NCBI RefSeq assembly: GCF_003344785.1
Contig: NZ_QPMK01000003.1
Span: forward strand, 265,876-329,875
Direction of reading: 5' to 3'
Source: Thalassococcus profundi
GTDB taxonomy: Bacteria > Pseudomonadota > Alphaproteobacteria > Rhodobacterales > Rhodobacteraceae
DNA: 64,000 nt
Shown here: positions 55,478-63,278 of the stretch, in pieces
How positions within the stretch are numbered: position 1 is the stretch's first letter
Layout: the number at the start of each line of letters is the position of its first letter
Position numbers and translations under genes: made by a program
The notes under the pieces: generated by a model
Database searches by the model: none
What the model saw: only the letters and a program-made list of their open reading frames with translations
What the model was told of the DNA's origin: nothing

Positions 55478-56113
55478 TCATGCGGCCTTCTCGACCCCAA
55501 GATTTGCGACCACCTCGGCCGTTGTGAGGATCGCATGTGCATAGGTCGGACCGTTGACCTCGTGGGCGGCGTGCATGGCATCTATCGACATGGCCGCCGT
55601 TGCATCGCGGACAAGCGTCACGTGATATCCGAGTTCGGCAGCCTGTCGGGCTGACGTCTCGATACAGGTATTGGCGATCAGTCCGACAAAGATGACGTGC
55701 GTGATCCCGTGCTGGCGAAGCTGCACGTCGAGGTCGGTGTTGGCGAAGCTGGATGCCCCCCAGTGTTCCTTGATGACGATATCGCCTGTGTCCGGAACGA
55801 ACCCGTCGTACCAATCACCGCCCCAACTGCCGTCGGCGAACAACTGGTATTCGTATGCTGCAACCTGAGATGGCGTCAGGTGCGCCCATCCCTCGAAGTC
55901 CGCGGCGTGGTGCCGGTGATGGGGCAGGATGAAGATCGGCATGCCTGCCTCGCGGGCCGTCGCCCGGATCCGGGCCAGGTTGGCATGAAGGCCGACCGAT
56001 GTGGCAACCTCGCTCAGCGCCGGCCACATCTTGCCCCCCTCTGCCAGAAAATCGTTGTAGGGGTCGATGCACAGAAGCGCTGTCCGGTCCGTGGGATACT
56101 GGGTGTCGTTCAT
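55478..56113 (-). CDS. Isochorismatase-family cysteine hydrolase, copy A
   Basis: A 211-residue hydrolase with the Asp-Lys-Cys triad: Asp17 (C-I-D-P-Y-N-D-F), Lys115 (V-I-K-E-H-W-G-A-S-S-F) and Cys150 (I-A-N-T-C-I-E-T-S-A-R). Members hydrolyse N-carbamoyl compounds, nicotinamide, or related amides. The sister gene 74 bases upstream is nearly the same length and mostly identical in sequence, so this is a tandem duplication. Confidence 0.85.
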   Translation of the reverse strand: MNDTQYPTDRTALLCIDPYNDFLAEGGKMWPALSEVATSVGLHANLARIRATAREAGMPIFILPHHRHHAADFEGWAHLTPSQVAAYEYQLFADGSWGGDWYDGFVPDTGDIVIKEHWGASSFANTDLDVQLRQHGITHVIFVGLIANTCIETSARQAAELGYHVTLVRDATAAMSIDAMHAAHEVNGPTYAHAILTTAEVVANLGVEKAA

Positions 56114-56187
56114 GGGTCATTCCTCTGGGGGTTGGGCGGCAGTTCCGGCTTGAACGAAGCGATATGTTGCTTCGGCATCGCCCGGGG

Positions 56188-56823
56188 TCATAGCGCGCCG
56201 TCGCCGGTCAGTGCCGAGACAACTTCAGCCGTGCTGTGAATGGCATGGGCATAGGTCGGGCCGTTGATCTCGTGCGCGGCATGCAGCGCTTCCGCCGACA
56301 TGGCCGCCGTTGCGTCGCGCACGAGGGTTACGTGATAGCCAAGCTCGGCCGCATATCGTGCGGAGGCTTCGGTGCAGGTATTGGCGATCGCGCCCACGAA
56401 GATGACATGGGTGATACCGCGTTGGCGCAATTGCACGTCGAGGTCGGTGTTGGCGAAGCTGGATGCGCCCCAGTGTTCCTTGACGACGATGTCGCCGTGG
56501 TCGGGGCCGAACCCTTCGTACCAGTCTCCGCCCTTGCTGCCCTCGGCGAACATCTGGTGTTCATGGGCCGCGGCCTGGAACGGCGTCAGGTGTGCCCACC
56601 CCTCGAAGTCGCCGTCGCGGTGGCGGTGATGGGGCAGGATGAAGATCGGATGCCCGGCCTCACGCACGGCCACACGGACTTTGACCAGATTGGCATGAAG
56701 ATCGACCGATCTGGAGACCTCGCTGAGGGCGGGCCACATCTTGCCATCCTCGGCGAGGAAATCGTTATAGGGATCGACGCAAAGCAGCGCCGTGCTGCCG
56801 GCGGGATAAGCGGTATGTGCCAT
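56188..56823 (-). CDS. Isochorismatase-family cysteine hydrolase, copy B
   Basis: A 211-residue protein with the same triad positions as copy A (Asp17, Lys115, Cys150 in I-A-N-T-C-T-E-A-S-A-R) and long identical blocks such as G-A-S-S-F-A-N-T-D-L-D-V-Q-L-R-Q. Differences concentrate at both ends and around residues 66-110, which border the active site, so the two copies may prefer different substrates. It follows the molybdopterin subunit after 85 bases. Confidence 0.85.
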   Translation of the reverse strand: MAHTAYPAGSTALLCVDPYNDFLAEDGKMWPALSEVSRSVDLHANLVKVRVAVREAGHPIFILPHHRHRDGDFEGWAHLTPFQAAAHEHQMFAEGSKGGDWYEGFGPDHGDIVVKEHWGASSFANTDLDVQLRQRGITHVIFVGAIANTCTEASARYAAELGYHVTLVRDATAAMSAEALHAAHEINGPTYAHAIHSTAEVVSALTGDGAL

Positions 56824-56908
56824 GAGATGGTCCTTTCAGTGGGGTGTCGTCAAACCGGCTTGCCCGGTCCCTGTCGTGCCATCGCGTGCATCAGGCGCTC
56901 TGCGTGTC

Positions 56909-59152
56909 TCACGCGAAATCCACCGATCGGTTGAACGGCATCTCGCGCAGCCGCTGGCCCGTCGCGGCAAAGATTGCGTCTGCAAGGGCCGGTGCCGCCG
57001 GTGCGGTCGCGGGTTCTCCGAGACCGCGGACCTTTTCAGCTTGCCCCAGAAGTCGCGTGTGGAATTTCGGTGTCTGGCGCAGGCGCATCCCCTCGAAAGC
57101 GTCGAAGTTCGTCTGCTGCACGGTGTGGTTGTCGTAGGTCAGCTCACAGTTCATCGCGTGGCCAAGTCCGTAGACGGCGGCCCCGGTCAACTGCGCCTCG
57201 GCATTGACCGGGTCGAAGACGGTGCCGCAATCGGCGGCGATCCAGACCTCGTCGATGCGAATGCCCCGCTCGGTCAGGGTGACATCGATGACCTCGGCGA
57301 CAGGTACGCCATGCGTGTAGGCGAAGGCGATGCCCCGTCCGCGCCCCGGACCGATGTCGGCGCCTGACCAGTTCGACATCTCGCCCACGGCTTCCAGGAC
57401 CCGGCGCGAGTCCGCGTGGTCGATCAGGCGCAGCCGCTCCTCGAGCGGGTCCGCCCCTGCGGCGTGGATCAGCTCGGACAAAAAGCTTTCGTGGAAGAAG
57501 CTGTTGGAACAGGCCCCGGGAGAGCGCCATGATCCAATCGGCATCAGCGGCGGCGCGGCATAGCCTGTCACGCGATAGTTCGGGATGGCGTAGGGCTGGT
57601 CGAAGGCACCCCAGACCAGCATCGCGTCCGGGCCCGGCGGCACGATGAAGACGCGTCCGAACCATGAGGCGATCAGCGATGGGCTGATCGAGTCGAGATC
57701 GCAGGCCAGCACGCGGCCATCTGCCACCGCCCCGCGCCCGCGCGACATGTGCAGGGGTCGGGGGAAATCGTGCGTCATGTCCTCCTCGCGGCTCCAGGTG
57801 GTCTTGATCGGCGTGCCGGGCATGGAGGCGGCGATCTGGATCGCCTGCACGACGAAATCATGGTCGAGCCTGCGGCCGAAACTGCCGCCGGCCGGCAGGG
57901 CATGGAGGATCACATTGGCCGCATCGATGCCTGTCACCTCGGCGGCGGCATCCCGCACCACGTGTGGGACCTGCGTCGCGGTCCAGATCGTCACCGCATC
58001 GTCTTCGACCAGCACCGTGGCGTTCAGCGGCTCAAGCGCGGCATGTGCGAGGAAGGGTGAACGGTATTCCGCCTCGATGACTTTGGCGCCGCTCAGCGCC
58101 GCCTCGACATCACCATCGTCGCGCAGTCGGCTGTTCTGGAACTCATCCGCGTGCGCATCGGTAAGCGCTTGCCACATCGCATCACTGCTGGCCGGGTAGT
58201 CGGGGGGGAGCCAGTCGACCTGAAGCGCCTCGGCGGCTTTGAAGGCGAACCAGGTGTTGTCGGCTATGACCGCCAGCCCCTCGTCCACCTCGACGACCGA
58301 ACGCACGCCCTGCATCGCCAGCGCGGCATCGGGAGAGTAGCTCGCCATGCCGCCGCCGCGCCCCGGGTTGGCGCGGACTGCGGCATACAGCATCCCGGGC
58401 AAGGTCACATCGATGCCATAGGATTGCGTACCAGTCGACTTCGCCACGATGTCGAGCCGCTGATACGGCTTGCCCAGCCGCGTCCATTCGGACGCGGGGC
58501 GCAGGGGGACGTCGGTCACCGGCTCGATCCCTGCCGCCTCTGCGGCAAGCTCGGTATAGGGGATACGCGTTTCGTCGGGCAGCACGACGTGACCGTCCTC
58601 GGTCCGCAGGTCGGCTCTCGGCACACCGGTGCGCGCCGCGGCAGCGGCCTTCAGCGTCTCGCGGGCGGTGGCACCGGCGCGCCGCAGCGTCTCGTGAAGG
58701 TCGGCGGTGGAGGACGACCCGCCGGTGAATTGCGATCCCGAAAGCCGCGCGACGTTCATCATCAGGTCGCGCACCGTCTCCGCGACGAACCCCTCATCCC
58801 ATCCGGGAAAAGACAGACCGTCCGCCGCGACGGTGCCGTTGAAATAGGCCTGATGCGGCTGACCGGGGTCGAGCGTGACGGTCGCCGGGTCGATATCCAG
58901 TTCCTCCGCGATGAGCATGGCCTGGGTCGACGCAATACCCTGGCCCACATCGGCGCGCGGAACGATCAGCGTGATCCCGTCCGCCGTGATCTTGACGAAG
59001 GGGGTAAGCGCCGCCTCGCCCTCGGCCAGATCATCCAGCAAGGGATTTGGCGTCGGGCGCGTGACGAACCAAGCCCCGAAGGCAACCCCGCCGAGGATGG
59101 CAGCGGACCCGATCAGAAAGCTGCGGCGGGCAATGTTTTTGACTCGCCCCAT
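56909..59152 (-). CDS. Xanthine-dehydrogenase-family molybdopterin subunit (IorB/aldehyde-dehydrogenase type)
   Basis: A 747-residue molybdenum hydroxylase large subunit. The N-terminus has a Tat-like R9-R10-S-F-L-I-G followed by a hydrophobic helix, so it is probably exported and membrane-bound. It begins the two-repeat IorB-like arrangement (V-D-V-G-Q-G-I-A-S-T-Q type strings), with G-S-F-G-R-R-L-D-H-D-F and the C-terminal catalytic Glu in G-L-G-E-P-A-T. It works with the 2Fe-2S subunit three bases upstream. No FAD subunit is present, as is normal for this class. Substrate is an N-heterocycle or aldehyde, unknown. Confidence 0.88.
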   Translation of the reverse strand: MGRVKNIARRSFLIGSAAILGGVAFGAWFVTRPTPNPLLDDLAEGEAALTPFVKITADGITLIVPRADVGQGIASTQAMLIAEELDIDPATVTLDPGQPHQAYFNGTVAADGLSFPGWDEGFVAETVRDLMMNVARLSGSQFTGGSSSTADLHETLRRAGATARETLKAAAAARTGVPRADLRTEDGHVVLPDETRIPYTELAAEAAGIEPVTDVPLRPASEWTRLGKPYQRLDIVAKSTGTQSYGIDVTLPGMLYAAVRANPGRGGGMASYSPDAALAMQGVRSVVEVDEGLAVIADNTWFAFKAAEALQVDWLPPDYPASSDAMWQALTDAHADEFQNSRLRDDGDVEAALSGAKVIEAEYRSPFLAHAALEPLNATVLVEDDAVTIWTATQVPHVVRDAAAEVTGIDAANVILHALPAGGSFGRRLDHDFVVQAIQIAASMPGTPIKTTWSREEDMTHDFPRPLHMSRGRGAVADGRVLACDLDSISPSLIASWFGRVFIVPPGPDAMLVWGAFDQPYAIPNYRVTGYAAPPLMPIGSWRSPGACSNSFFHESFLSELIHAAGADPLEERLRLIDHADSRRVLEAVGEMSNWSGADIGPGRGRGIAFAYTHGVPVAEVIDVTLTERGIRIDEVWIAADCGTVFDPVNAEAQLTGAAVYGLGHAMNCELTYDNHTVQQTNFDAFEGMRLRQTPKFHTRLLGQAEKVRGLGEPATAPAAPALADAIFAATGQRLREMPFNRSVDFA

Positions 59153-59155
59153 GGC

Positions 59156-59614
59156 TCAAGCCTCCCGCATCGCGCTGGCGGCGGCGTGGACGGCCGCGCG
59201 GATGCGGGGGTAAGTCCCGCACCGGCACAGGTTGCCGGACATGGCCGCGTCGATATCGTCATCGGACGGCTCTGGATTGCGGGACAGCAGGTCGGCGGCC
59301 TGCATGATCTGGCCGGATTGGCAGTAACCGCATTGCGCAACCTGGTGGTCGATCCATGCCCTTTGGATCGCATGAAGCGCGTCCGGTGTCCCCAGCGCCT
59401 CGATCGTCTTGATCTCGCCCCAGACATCGCCCAGTGCCACCTGGCAGGAGCGCACGGCCTCACCGTCGATATGCACGGTGCAGGCGCCGCATTGTGCGAT
59501 GCCGCAGCCATATTTGACGCTCGTGATGTTCAGACCGTCCCGAAGTGCCCAGAGCAGCGGCATGTCGTCCGGCAAATTTACTGTGTGAATAGTGCCGTTT
59601 ATCGTAAGGTCCAT
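59156..59614 (-). CDS. 2Fe-2S subunit of the molybdenum hydroxylase (IorA/CoxS type)
   Basis: A 152-residue protein with both [2Fe-2S] centres: Cys37, Cys42, Cys45, Cys57 in the ferredoxin-like domain ([11 protein letters not shown]) and Cys95, Cys98, Cys130, Cys132 in the helical domain (C-G-Y-C, N-L-C-R-C-G). It passes electrons from the molybdopterin centre to a membrane acceptor. First gene of the operon divergent from the AraC gene. Confidence 0.92.
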   Translation of the reverse strand: MDLTINGTIHTVNLPDDMPLLWALRDGLNITSVKYGCGIAQCGACTVHIDGEAVRSCQVALGDVWGEIKTIEALGTPDALHAIQRAWIDHQVAQCGYCQSGQIMQAADLLSRNPEPSDDDIDAAMSGNLCRCGTYPRIRAAVHAAASAMREA

Positions 59615-59694
59615 GGCGGTCTCCGGCCGGGAAGTGAAGGACGCCAGTTGCGTCGTAGACCCCAGCGTAAGTCTGGCGACACCGGGCGGCGATA

Positions 59695-59728
59695 TGCAGA
59701 TACGGTCATGGGCAAGCAAATCCGGTCA
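59695..59728. promoter_or_regulatory. Pair of direct repeats, probable AraC operator of module 1
   Basis: TGCAGATACGGTCA (59695-59708) and AGCAAATCCGGTCA (59715-59728) are two 14-base copies in direct orientation with a 20-bp period, about two helical turns, in the divergent region between the 2Fe-2S gene and the AraC gene. The same motif pair with the same period occurs at 63175-63208 beside the second AraC gene. Confidence 0.7.
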
Positions 59729-59800
59729 CGGACCTGTCGGCATCTGGCGGCGATCCTCTGCCCGTGGCATGCAGGCCGAAACAGCTCAAAGACCGAGGCC

Positions 59801-60826
59801 ATGGACACGGAACCGACCTATTCTCTTTTCATGGCGACCGACGTGGCCTGCCGCATTCTCGAAGTCGATCCGATGGTGATGCTCGAAACCGCCGGGCTCG
59901 GGGAGCTGCCATATGGGCGGACCGAGCTGCGCGTGACGGCGCAGCAGTATTTCGACTGCTGGAACACAATGGAGGTTCTGTCGCCGCGAGCTGACTATGT
60001 GCCCCACCTGGGGGTTGCGATCTCTCGCGGGCCGGTGATCCCGGTCTTCTTCACCCTGTCCTGCGCACCCGACATGGAAATCGGGCTGATGCGTCTGTCG
60101 CAGTTCAAATCGCTCCTCGGTCCGACGCTGATGCGTGTTTTCCGGGAGGACGGATTGCTCAGATTGGAATTCGACAGCGTCGATGCGCGGGCTCCGATGC
60201 CGCCGAGCCTTGGCGCGCTGCAACTCGTGGTCGTGGTCGAGAACATTCGCGGTGCAGCCGCACAACATGTTTGCCCGGTCGCCGCGGGTTTCGACGGATC
60301 GGAGGAGGAACGCCGCATGATCGCCGGCCATCTCGGGATCATGCCGGAACGGTCGCATGCCGCCTATGTCGCCTTTTCGCCCGAGGATTCGAAACGCCGG
60401 TTCATTTCCGAGAATCCTGCCTTCTGGGCGGATGTCGAAGCCGACCTGAAGCTTCAACTGGCGGCGCAGAACGACCGCTGGCCGGTTGCAGACCGGGTGC
60501 GGGGCGCTCTGGTCGATCTGATGCCGGCGGGGCGGACAGGGGCCGAGGACGTGGCCCTTGCCCTCGGGATCAGCCGCAGCACGTTGCAGAGGCGATTGCG
60601 CGCGGAAGGCACGTCGTATCAGTCGGTGCTCGACGCCACGCGGCGCGACATCGCGATCCGGTACCTGACCAAGACCACCCTGCGCACCGACCAGATCGCG
60701 GGTGTCCTCGCCTACCGCGACGCCAACAGCTTCTCCAGAAGTTTCCGAAGATGGACCGGACAAGCGCCGTCGTCTTTTCGGCAGGCCCTGACGCGTTCGC
60801 AGTCTCAGGACCCGGAGACCAAGTAG
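59801..60826 (+). CDS. AraC-family regulator with arabinose-binding-like N-domain (OruR/ArgR type), copy 1
   Basis: A 341-residue activator. The N-terminal two thirds are the ligand-sensing domain (S-Q-F-K-S-L-L-G-P-T-L-M-R), and the C-terminus is the double helix-turn-helix: A-L-G-I-S-R-S-T-L-Q-R-R-L and I-A-G-V-L-A-Y-R-D-A-N-S-F-S-R-S-F-R-R-W. ATG 59801 is chosen because the fold begins there; a long open frame upstream is antisense to the iron-sulfur operon. Divergent from the molybdenum hydroxylase operon, which it should control. Confidence 0.88.
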   Translation: MDTEPTYSLFMATDVACRILEVDPMVMLETAGLGELPYGRTELRVTAQQYFDCWNTMEVLSPRADYVPHLGVAISRGPVIPVFFTLSCAPDMEIGLMRLSQFKSLLGPTLMRVFREDGLLRLEFDSVDARAPMPPSLGALQLVVVVENIRGAAAQHVCPVAAGFDGSEEERRMIAGHLGIMPERSHAAYVAFSPEDSKRRFISENPAFWADVEADLKLQLAAQNDRWPVADRVRGALVDLMPAGRTGAEDVALALGISRSTLQRRLRAEGTSYQSVLDATRRDIAIRYLTKTTLRTDQIAGVLAYRDANSFSRSFRRWTGQAPSSFRQALTRSQSQDPETK

Positions 60827-60850
60827 GGAACGGGTCATCGCGACAAGCGA

Positions 60851-61285
60851 TCAAGCGGGACCCGCTGATCTCGCAACCGCTCCTCTGAAGTCCGCGATGA
60901 CATCGCGGCGGAACAGCAGCCCGAGGGCCAAGAGCTGGGCGACCATGAAGAGGCCGATCCCCAGGTAGACCGTTGTGGCCGAAGCCATTTCGACCGGCAT
61001 GGGGCTGATCGCCTGCGTAATCAGGCCTTGGGAATAGTCGAAGGCCCCCACGGCGTTGTAGGCAACCAGCGCTCCCCAGACCGCCAAACCGCGCCGCGTC
61101 CAGAACAGGTACAGCATCACCGGCAGGATAAAGCCGATGATCGTGTCGCTGAGCCACGGGCCGAACCAGCCGTCAGGGGCCGGGCCGCCGTACATCTGCA
61201 CTTGAGGCAGGAACAGGATGGTCTGTGCTCGGAAAATCGTGGCACCCATCAGGAGCGTGATCGCCCATTTGACCGTCGGTGTCAT
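60851..61285 (-). CDS. Small membrane protein of unknown function, third in the SDR operon
   Basis: A 144-residue protein with about four hydrophobic helices (roughly 6-22, 46-62, 68-84, 105-125). It starts M-T-P-T-V-K-W-A-I-T-L-L-M-G-A-T. No family was recognised. It overlaps the preceding membrane-protein gene by four bases (ATGA), so it is translated with it. It converges with the AraC gene. Confidence 0.65.
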   Translation of the reverse strand: MTPTVKWAITLLMGATIFRAQTILFLPQVQMYGGPAPDGWFGPWLSDTIIGFILPVMLYLFWTRRGLAVWGALVAYNAVGAFDYSQGLITQAISPMPVEMASATTVYLGIGLFMVAQLLALGLLFRRDVIADFRGAVARSAGPA

Positions 61286-61764
61286 GTTGGGGTCCTTTCA
61301 GAGTGCTTGAGAATTGCCAGCAGGGCCAAAACCGGAACGGCCAGAGCAATTGCCACCCGGACGACATGCAGACCCAGCCAGGTCGCCCGAACGCTCGATG
61401 CCTCTGAGGCTGTGTAAATATCCCAGATCAACAGGATATTCTGGGGGATGAAATAGCCCAGCGTGAATAAGGTATTGGCGACGTAAAGCCAGACGGCCCA
61501 CATCCACAGGCGACGCACCGGGCGGTTCTGCCAATCGAGCCGAACCGAAAGCACGAGGCCGACCAGCGTGATCAGGTTGAGCGGAATGATGGTGAGGGCG
61601 AAGTTCAGGAACTCGTCCCAGAAGCCTGCCCTGCAGATCAGAGGATCGGTCCCGAGCCATCGGATGCCGTAGGAGACGAGAATGAGCAGGCCCCCACCCG
61701 CAAAGGCCGCGGATGAGATGACGGCCACGACATTGACCGTCTTGCGATAGGTGTCGGGCGTCAT
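61282..61764 (-). CDS. Small membrane protein of unknown function, second in the SDR operon
   Basis: A 160-residue protein with four hydrophobic helices. Its N-terminus M-T-P-D-T-Y-R-K-T-V resembles M-T-P-E-P-Y-R-S-R-V of the next gene upstream, and the W-L and R-L-D-W motifs recur in both, so the two are diverged paralogues. The region is distantly reminiscent of DUF1772-like anthrone oxygenase proteins, but this is weak. Confidence 0.65.
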   Translation of the reverse strand: MTPDTYRKTVNVVAVISSAAFAGGGLLILVSYGIRWLGTDPLICRAGFWDEFLNFALTIIPLNLITLVGLVLSVRLDWQNRPVRRLWMWAVWLYVANTLFTLGYFIPQNILLIWDIYTASEASSVRATWLGLHVVRVAIALAVPVLALLAILKHSERTPT

Positions 61765-61799
61765 TGTCGGAAACCTGCTGTGCGTTGGACCAATTCGTT

Positions 61800-62330
61800 T
61801 CAACGTATGGGTACGGCGGCCATAGCCCGCAGCGCGTAGACGGGGATGGCAAGGGTGATCAGAACGCGGGGGACATGACCCAGAAGCCAGATCGTGCGAA
61901 CCGTGTCCGCGTTCTCTTCCGTCACAGGGCCGATGAGGGCGATCTCCGTGTAGAAATTCAGCGCATCCCCCACCGGCGAGTCGATCGCCGCCGCAAGGCG
62001 CACGTTCAGCGGCATGTGATAAAGGATCGTGATCAGCGAGAGCCCCAGGTAGAGCCACAGTGCGATCACCCAGTTGCGCCGGGCCGGGACCACGGCCCAG
62101 TCCAGCCGGGCCGACAGGATCAGGCCCGCCAGCATGGCCAGGAACAGGGGCATGATCGTGTAGAGGAAATTGCTGAATTGCGGAAAGAATTGCGCGACAA
62201 AGTCTGCCGGAGGCAGGCTCAGCCAATAGACGCCCATCGACGCCCCGATGAACAGGTTCGCGCCGAAGAACCCGGCTGAGGTGATGATCGTCAGCGCATG
62301 AACACGGCTGCGGTAGGGCTCGGGAGTCAT
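61800..62330 (-). CDS. Small membrane protein of unknown function, first of three in the SDR operon
   Basis: A 176-residue protein with four predicted helices. R-L-D-W (in S-A-R-L-D-W) and the late H-V-P-R-V-L-I-T-L-A-I-P-V-Y-A-L match positions in the neighbour (S-V-R-L-D-W, H-V-V-R-V-A-I-A-L-A-V-P-V). It lies 21 bases after the SDR gene. Confidence 0.65.
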   Translation of the reverse strand: MTPEPYRSRVHALTIITSAGFFGANLFIGASMGVYWLSLPPADFVAQFFPQFSNFLYTIMPLFLAMLAGLILSARLDWAVVPARRNWVIALWLYLGLSLITILYHMPLNVRLAAAIDSPVGDALNFYTEIALIGPVTEENADTVRTIWLLGHVPRVLITLAIPVYALRAMAAVPIR

Positions 62331-62351
62331 TGGATGGCCTCGACCATGGGG

Positions 62352-63128
62352 TCAGTGAAACTCGGTCTTGGCGAATTGGCGGAACAGGAAGGCGGGTGCG
62401 ATCCGGCTCATGAGCTTGATCTGCCGCGACTGTCCCACCAGCATCTCGGTCTGGTTCCGGCGCAGGCCTTCAATGATAGCTCGCACCAGATCGGCGGGCT
62501 TCATCTTCTTGAAGTTGTCGGACTTCAGAACCGATGTCATGTCGGTTTCGACGACCGGCGGCAGAGCTTCGAACACGGTAATGCCGTGGGGCTGCAACTG
62601 ATGGCGCAGGGTTTTCGCGCAGTGATGGATCAGCGCCTTGGTCCCCGAATAGACGGGCGTTCCTGGCAACGCGACGAAGGCACCGCCCGATCCGATGAAA
62701 AGAACTCCCGGCTGCGCGCTCATTTTCAAGAGCGGCAGTGCCCGCCGCGTCAGGGTCAGCGGTGCGGTGGCATTGATCGCGATCTCGCTCTCGATCTTGT
62801 GCAGCGCGTCGGGATCTGTCGCGAAGTCGTAGGGCAGAAATATGCCTGCATTATTGATCAAAAGATCGAGCCGGCCATGCTGCTCCTCGATGCCCGACAG
62901 GATACGGTCCTGATCGTCAGCGCTGGTCACATCCCCGGCGATGGCCTGCGCCCCGGTCACCCGCGCGGCCTCGGCAAGCTTGCCAGCGTCCCGCCCGCAG
63001 ATGATGACTGTATTGCCGAGCGTTGTGAGTTGCCGCGTCAATTCGAGCCCGATACCCGAGCCACCACCGGTCACGAGAATGATCTTCGATTTCAGGTCCA
63101 AGTCGATCTCTCCCATCACAGGTGTCAT
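62352..63128 (-). CDS. Short-chain dehydrogenase/reductase (DltE-like)
   Basis: A 258-residue Rossmann oxidoreductase with T-G-G-G-S-G-I-G-L-E (about 20-29), N-N-A-G-I (about 91-95), a catalytic Ser in F-I-G-S-G-G, and Y-S-G-T-K with Tyr and Lys. The C-terminal region extends beyond the core with Q-S-R-Q-I-K-L-M. Start is ATG 63128 or ATG 63116; both lack a clear ribosome site. First gene of the operon divergent from the second AraC gene. Confidence 0.85.
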   Translation of the reverse strand: MTPVMGEIDLDLKSKIILVTGGGSGIGLELTRQLTTLGNTVIICGRDAGKLAEAARVTGAQAIAGDVTSADDQDRILSGIEEQHGRLDLLINNAGIFLPYDFATDPDALHKIESEIAINATAPLTLTRRALPLLKMSAQPGVLFIGSGGAFVALPGTPVYSGTKALIHHCAKTLRHQLQPHGITVFEALPPVVETDMTSVLKSDNFKKMKPADLVRAIIEGLRRNQTEMLVGQSRQIKLMSRIAPAFLFRQFAKTEFH

Positions 63129-63174
63129 GAACAGGTTAGGCCTTGGGCACGATGCCCATCCACCGCTTGGGACA

Positions 63175-63208
63175 TGCAGATCGGCTCATTGACGTGCAGA
63201 TCGTCTCA
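63175..63208. promoter_or_regulatory. Pair of direct repeats, probable AraC operator of module 2
   Basis: TGCAGATCGGCTCA (63175-63188) and TGCAGATCGTCTCA (63195-63208) repeat with a 20-bp period between the SDR start and the AraC start. They match the repeats at 59695-59728 at the invariant positions GCA-AT-----TCA. Confidence 0.7.
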
Positions 63209-63278
63209 GGTCTGTTGCGAGCGGAGCGGGATGCGTTTCTGGTGAAGCGGATCGGTTTCCCACCAAAGGGGTATCAGA

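Noticed and set aside
58151-59800. Upstream extension of the AraC frame giving an 891-residue protein
   Set aside because: The extension is antisense to the molybdenum hydroxylase genes, and the AraC ligand domain begins at ATG 59801.
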